8,643 nucleotides of DNA from the NCBI GenBank assembly GCA_900553835.1, contig USFF01000030.1, positions 1-8,643 of the forward strand, given 5' to 3'. Positions within the stretch are counted from its first letter, which is position 1. Each line of letters starts with the position of its first letter. The stretch comes from an uncultured Mycoplasmatota bacterium (GTDB lineage Bacteria > Bacillota_I > Bacilli_A > RF39 > UBA660). Below, piece by piece: positions 6,120 through 8,643 of the stretch. The notes beneath the pieces were generated by a model. That model saw only the letters and a list, made by a program, of their open reading frames with translations, was not told the origin of the DNA and did no database searches. The position numbers were made by a program, and so were the translations under genes.

Positions 6120-6650
6120 ATGAAGAATATTTTTATAGGTGGCGTTAGTAAATCTGGTAAGAGTACTTTAAGTAAGAAGTTAAAAAAAGATATTTATAAC
6201 CATATTCCACTTGATTATTTTGCTTCTAGTTTTAAAAGAAATTTCCCTATGAATAATATTACAAGTAACGTAGTAGTAAGTGAAACTTCTAGTAAGAATT
6301 TAAGTTTGTTTTTATCAAGAGTTATAGAAATAATTGATACTACTAACGAGAAATTTATAATCGACAGTGCACATATTTTACCAGAAGATATTAATAAATA
6401 TTTAGACAGAAATAAGTGGGATATTTATTATTTAGGATATCCTAATATAGATAAGGAAAGTAAACTAAAAGATATAAGAAATTATGAAACTAAGGATGAC
6501 TGGACTTATAACAAAAGTGATATAGAATTACTTGATATATTTGATAAATTAATTCTTTTAAGTAAAAAAGAAAAAGGAATGTGTGATAAACTTAATATTA
6601 AATATATTGATGTTAGTAAGAATGTGGTGGAGATAATTAATGAAATATGA
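6120..6650 (+). CDS. P-loop nucleoside/nucleotide kinase-like protein
   Basis: A 176-residue protein starting with a beta strand and Walker A loop, GVSKSGKST (8-16), which binds the phosphates of ATP or GTP. FIIDSAHILPED (79-90) looks like a Walker B strand with an acidic end, and D32 (PLDYFA) sits where small-molecule kinases often bind substrate. A lid-like, charged section follows (RNYETKDDWTY, 120-130). Length and order suggest a small kinase of the adenylate/uridine kinase superfamily, but the substrate is not recognisable. I chose the ATG at 6120, one base after the upstream stop, because it places the P-loop at the normal distance. A TTG at 6105 with AAGGA (6089-6093) is the alternative start and would add five residues. 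Confidence 0.75.
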   Translation: MKNIFIGGVSKSGKSTLSKKLKKDIYNHIPLDYFASSFKRNFPMNNITSNVVVSETSSKNLSLFLSRVIEIIDTTNEKFIIDSAHILPEDINKYLDRNKWDIYYLGYPNIDKESKLKDIRNYETKDDWTYNKSDIELLDIFDKLILLSKKEKGMCDKLNIKYIDVSKNVVEIINEI

Positions 6651-6975
6651 AATGAAATTACAAAATGATCCTTTTAATAAGATAAAAGATGGAAGTAAGA
6701 CTATAGAACTTAGGCTTAATGATGAAAAGAGAAGACTACTTAAAGTAAGTGATACTATAGTTTTTACTAATTTAAGTACTTTAGAAAAAATGGAAGTTAT
6801 TATTAAGAACCTTTATTATTTTAATAGTTTTGAAGAACTTTATAAGTCTTTTTCTAAAGAAGAGATGGGATATAATAAAGAAGATAAAGCTAGTTATAAA
6901 GATATGCTAGAGTACTATTCTATAGAAGAAGAAAAAAAGTGTGGAGTAGTTGGTATTAAGATAAAGAAGTTATGA
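6640..6975 (+). CDS. ASCH domain protein
   Basis: A 111-residue protein consisting of one ASCH (PUA-like, RNA-binding) domain. Characteristic pieces are the N-terminal MKLQNDPFNKIKDGSKTIELRL (5-26, with the K-x-G-x-K-x-IE pattern), a GD-like turn here written VSDTIVF (36-42), the SFEELY helix (63-68), and the C-terminal MLEYYSIEEE (89-98) and GVVGIKI (102-108). ASCH proteins bind or process RNA, and some related proteins are nucleoside amidohydrolases; the exact role is unknown here. It overlaps the kinase-like gene by 11 bases and its TGA overlaps the next ATG, so it belongs to the same translated unit. Confidence 0.87.
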   Translation: MKYEMKLQNDPFNKIKDGSKTIELRLNDEKRRLLKVSDTIVFTNLSTLEKMEVIIKNLYYFNSFEELYKSFSKEEMGYNKEDKASYKDMLEYYSIEEEKKCGVVGIKIKKL

Positions 6976-7490
6976 AAGAAGAGTTAAGAAGTAAATATAA
7001 ATTAATTAGAAAAAATATTACTGATAAAGCTTTTAAAGATAAGTTAATATTTGATAAGATTATTAGTAATGAAAAGGTAATAGAAAGTAAATTAATACTA
7101 ATTTATGTTTCTTTAAAAGAAGAAGTGGATACTATTAATTTAATTAAGTATTTTCTAGGTAAGAAATGTATAGCTGTACCTAAAGTAGTAGGAAATCAAA
7201 TTAAGTTTTATATAATAAAAAGTATGGATGAATTAGAAAAAGGAAACTTTGGTGTATATGAACCAATTACTAATAATGAAGTAAAGAGTTTTGAAAATGC
7301 AGTAAGTATAACACCTGGTATATGTTTTTCTAAGTATAATGATAGAATAGGATATGGAAAGGGTTTTTATGATAGGTTTTATTTAGATAATAAAGTTTAT
7401 AAAATAGGTGTTTGTTATAAAGAGTGTTTAATAAATGAAAATTTTGGAGAAGAGTTAGATATCAAAGTAGATATAGTTATAACTGATTAA
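6972..7490 (+). CDS. 5-formyltetrahydrofolate cyclo-ligase (MTHFS)
   Basis: A cytoplasmic enzyme that uses ATP to convert 5-formyltetrahydrofolate to 5,10-methenyltetrahydrofolate, returning it to the one-carbon pool. It is the YgfA/YqgN/Fau family. Length is 172 residues, slightly under the common 180-200. Landmarks are the N-terminal LRSKYKLIRKN (5-15), VPKV (69-72), FGVYEP (93-98), PGICF (115-119) and the signature RIGYGKGFYDRF (125-136), which forms the ATP and substrate site. It starts with an ATGA overlap with the ASCH gene and is the last clear gene of the lepB unit, about 160 bases before the terminator. Confidence 0.95.
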   Translation: MKEELRSKYKLIRKNITDKAFKDKLIFDKIISNEKVIESKLILIYVSLKEEVDTINLIKYFLGKKCIAVPKVVGNQIKFYIIKSMDELEKGNFGVYEPITNNEVKSFENAVSITPGICFSKYNDRIGYGKGFYDRFYLDNKVYKIGVCYKECLINENFGEELDIKVDIVITD

Positions 7491-7501
7491 AGATGTAGAG
7501 G

Positions 7502-7591
7502 GTGAAAGATTTATTTTTAATGATTATACCTTATGTAGTTATTATAATATGTATGCTTTTTATGCTATCAGCAGGTAGATTAAGTTTATAA
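7502..7591 (+). CDS. Possible 29-residue single-span membrane peptide
   Basis: A GTG-initiated frame encodes about 29 residues with an unbroken hydrophobic core (MIIPYVVIIICMLFML, residues 7-22) and a short SAGRLSL tail. An ATG at 7520 could also serve, giving 23 residues. The ribosome binding site is poor for either: AGAGGG abuts the GTG and is about 15 bases from the ATG. It lies between the folate gene and the operon terminator, so it would be transcribed. AT-rich DNA easily yields hydrophobic short frames, so this is only a candidate. Confidence 0.3.
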   Translation: MKDLFLMIIPYVVIIICMLFMLSAGRLSL

Positions 7592-7650
7592 GTCTTTGGG
7601 ATGCTAATTAGAAAAAGAATTGGTTCGTTTATTGTAAAAAATATTAACTT

Positions 7651-7678
7651 AAACTTGCTTTTTTTTAAGCAAGTTTTT
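7651..7678 (+). terminator. Strong intrinsic terminator ending the lepB unit
   Basis: AAACTTGCTT (7651-7660) and AAGCAAGTTT (7667-7676) form a perfect 10-base stem around a 6-base T loop, and the 3' arm runs into TTTTT (7674-7678). It is the strongest terminator in the window. Confidence 0.9.
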
Positions 7679-7679
7679 C

Positions 7680-7708
7680 TATGCAAATGGTTATAAATAT
7701 GTTATAAT
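7680..7708 (+). promoter_or_regulatory. Extended -10 promoter
   Basis: TGTTATAAT (7700-7708) is a perfect TATAAT with the TGn extension. The -35 position holds TATGCA (7680-7685, 17-base spacing), which is poor, as is usual with extended -10 promoters. Transcription should start near 7715 and run into the gene-free stretch. Confidence 0.7.
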
Positions 7709-7714
7709 TAATTT

Positions 7715-7976
7715 AGTAAAGATGGGAAAAATAAATTCGTTTTTAGACTGTTAAAATTTTTGAATGTTTTAGAAATATATAAGTTTACATTTGATGCAAA
7801 AATGGCAGCAACCTGTTGCCAAATTGTCATTGGGATATAATCTTATTACTAATTTAAAAAATTAAAGGAGAATAACAAATTGATTATACTGTGATAATTT
7901 TTAAAAAATTGTAAATAAATTATATAAATAAGACTTTAATAATTTTATAAATGAAGCATTAAATAAGGAGGTAGTA
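7715..7976 (+). other. Gene-free transcribed leader-like region
   Basis: No ORF of useful length is present. It contains a GC-rich hairpin (7803-7810 with 7814-7821, GGCAGCA against TGTTGCC plus an outer T-A, with one G-U pair), a TATAAT-like box (7836-7841), and an excellent AAAGGAG (7864-7870). That site is 9 bases before a TTG at 7880 whose frame ends after four codons (TGA 7892-7894). Very AT-rich sequence follows to the dinD ribosome binding site AAGGAGG (7965-7971). It matches no riboswitch or T-box consensus I could recall. It could be a regulatory leader for dinD, a small RNA, or the remains of a displaced gene's 5' end. Confidence 0.45.
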
Positions 7977-8643
7977 ATGAAGAAAATTAGAGATAAATAT
8001 ACTAATAGTATTTTTGAAAATATTAAACATGTAGATGAATATGGGAATGAATATTGGTATGCTAGGAACTTTCAAAAGTTCTAGAATATAAAGACTGGAG
8101 AAATTTCTTAAAGGTTTTAAATAAATCAAAAGATGCTTGTAAAAATTCTGGGTTTAATATAGATGAACAACTTGTTGAGGTCAACAAGTTGTCAAAAAGA
8201 AACAATAATGCCACTGCTAATATACAAGATTATAAACTATCAAGATACATATGTTATTTGATAGTACAAAATGCGGATCCAAGCAAAGAAGTTGTTGCTT
8301 TAGGGCAAACATATTTTGCTATACAAACAAGAAAACAAGAAATAACAGAGCAAGAATATGATTTATTATCAGATGACGAAAAAAGATTTTATCAAAGAAA
8401 GTTAACGAGACAAGGTAACTACACTTTGCAAAAAGTTGCGTCTTCAGCAGGAGTTAAAAATATGGCTGAGTTTCATAATGCAGGATATAAAGGACTATAT
8501 AATGGAGAAACAGCTGATGATATTTTTAAAAGAAAAAAATTACGCTATAGGGAAGATATCTTAGATAATATGAATGAAGATGAATTAGTTGCTAATTTAT
8601 TTAGAATAAATCAAACGAAGCAAAAACTTTTAAAAGATAATGT
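7977..8643 (+). pseudogene. dinD: dinD homologue, frameshifted and cut by window end
   Basis: DinD is a DNA-damage-inducible protein; in E. coli it is under SOS control and inhibits RecA filament activity. The first frame starts at the ATG after AAGGAGG and gives 35 residues before TAG (8082-8084). The homology continues in another frame from 8078 to the window edge (188 codons). Reading across, YARNFQK joins VLEYKDWRNFL, so one A is missing from the AAAA run at 8074-8077. Family landmarks are KLSRYICYLIVQNADPSK (about 8225-8278) and GQTYFAIQTRKQE (about 8303-8341), then NAGYKGLYNG and VANLFRINQTKQKLL, very close to E. coli DinD as remembered. Codons such as GTC, GCC, TAC and ACG are commoner than in the neighbours, suggesting horizontal acquisition. 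No LexA box of the GAAC-N4-GTTC type was seen upstream. Real mutation and sequencing error both remain possible. Confidence 0.88.
8167..8192. repeat. Perfect 26-base palindrome inside dinD
   Basis: ACAACTTGTTGA (8167-8178) and TCAACAAGTTGT (8181-8192) are exact 12-base complementary arms separated by GG. It lies in coding sequence for a poorly conserved stretch (EQLVEVNKLS). There is no T run after it on either strand, so it is not an intrinsic terminator. Each arm carries CAACnnGTTG, which also occurs in the hairpin at 7809-7818. Confidence 0.75.

Noticed and set aside
7601..7696. ATG frame of about 31 codons running through the 7651-7678 hairpin
   Set aside because: It would translate a strong intrinsic terminator, has no well-placed ribosome binding site, and its composition is not protein-like.
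7715..7976. T-box, SAM, THF, TPP, purine or SRP RNA in the gene-free stretch
   Set aside because: None of the conserved core strings I know for these RNAs is present; only a simple hairpin and a ribosome binding site can be supported.
8066..8081. LexA/DinR box in GAAC...GTTC
   Set aside because: The half-sites are 8 bases apart instead of 4 and lie about 90 bases inside the gene, so it is not a standard SOS operator.
1..8643. CRISPR array, tRNA genes, insertion sequence ends or transposase
   Set aside because: No regularly spaced direct repeats, cloverleaf sequences, transposase frames or paired terminal repeats were found on either strand.

Overview
The window is very AT-rich, uses mainly A/T-ending codons (AGA for Arg, AGT for Ser, many ATA for Ile), and has AGGAGG-type ribosome binding sites and sigma-A-like promoters (TTGaca-17/18-TATAAT). 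TGA is a stop codon (for example at 3615-3617) and Trp is TGG, so this is the standard bacterial code, not that of Mycoplasma. With a complete sporulation sigma factor, the best fit is an uncultured, low-GC, spore-capable member of the Bacilli (Erysipelotrichales/RF39-like) or a related Firmicute. The placement is inferred from composition and gene content only.

Layout. 1-1506 is the 3' half of isoleucyl-tRNA synthetase, of the eukaryote-like IleS2 type, ending in a hairpin that overlaps its stop codon. 1624-2022 is a small HNH-like conserved protein with its own strong promoter and two palindromes. It converges on sigK (2024-2716, minus strand), and a long two-way hairpin overlaps the 3' ends of both genes. 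Divergent from sigK, 2808-4426 holds two overlapping paralogous genes with HExxH motifs, probable zinc metallopeptidases of unknown role. rplS follows (4509-4847) with its own promoter, a possible L19 leader and a clear terminator.

From 4879 a second transcription unit starts at a promoter containing a near-perfect palindrome. It runs through signal peptidase I (lepB), a B3/4-domain protein, a P-loop kinase-like protein, an ASCH-domain protein and 5-formyltetrahydrofolate cyclo-ligase, with gaps of 1-2 bases or short overlaps, and ends at a strong terminator at 7651-7678. A possible 29-residue membrane peptide lies just before that terminator. Several of these genes touch translation or RNA (ileS, rplS, B3/4, ASCH), but this is mostly housekeeping sequence.

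The right end differs. About 300 bases without a good ORF (7679-7976) hold an extended -10 promoter, a GC-rich hairpin and a strong Shine-Dalgarno that leads only to a four-codon reading frame. Then comes a dinD homologue broken by a one-base frameshift near codon 35 and cut by the window edge. Its codon use is visibly richer in C-ending codons and it contains a perfect 26-base palindrome, so it looks like accessory DNA. I see no convincing new multi-gene system. The least explained items are the tandem HExxH proteins beside sigK and the orphan leader with recurring CAACnnGTTG motifs next to the broken dinD.
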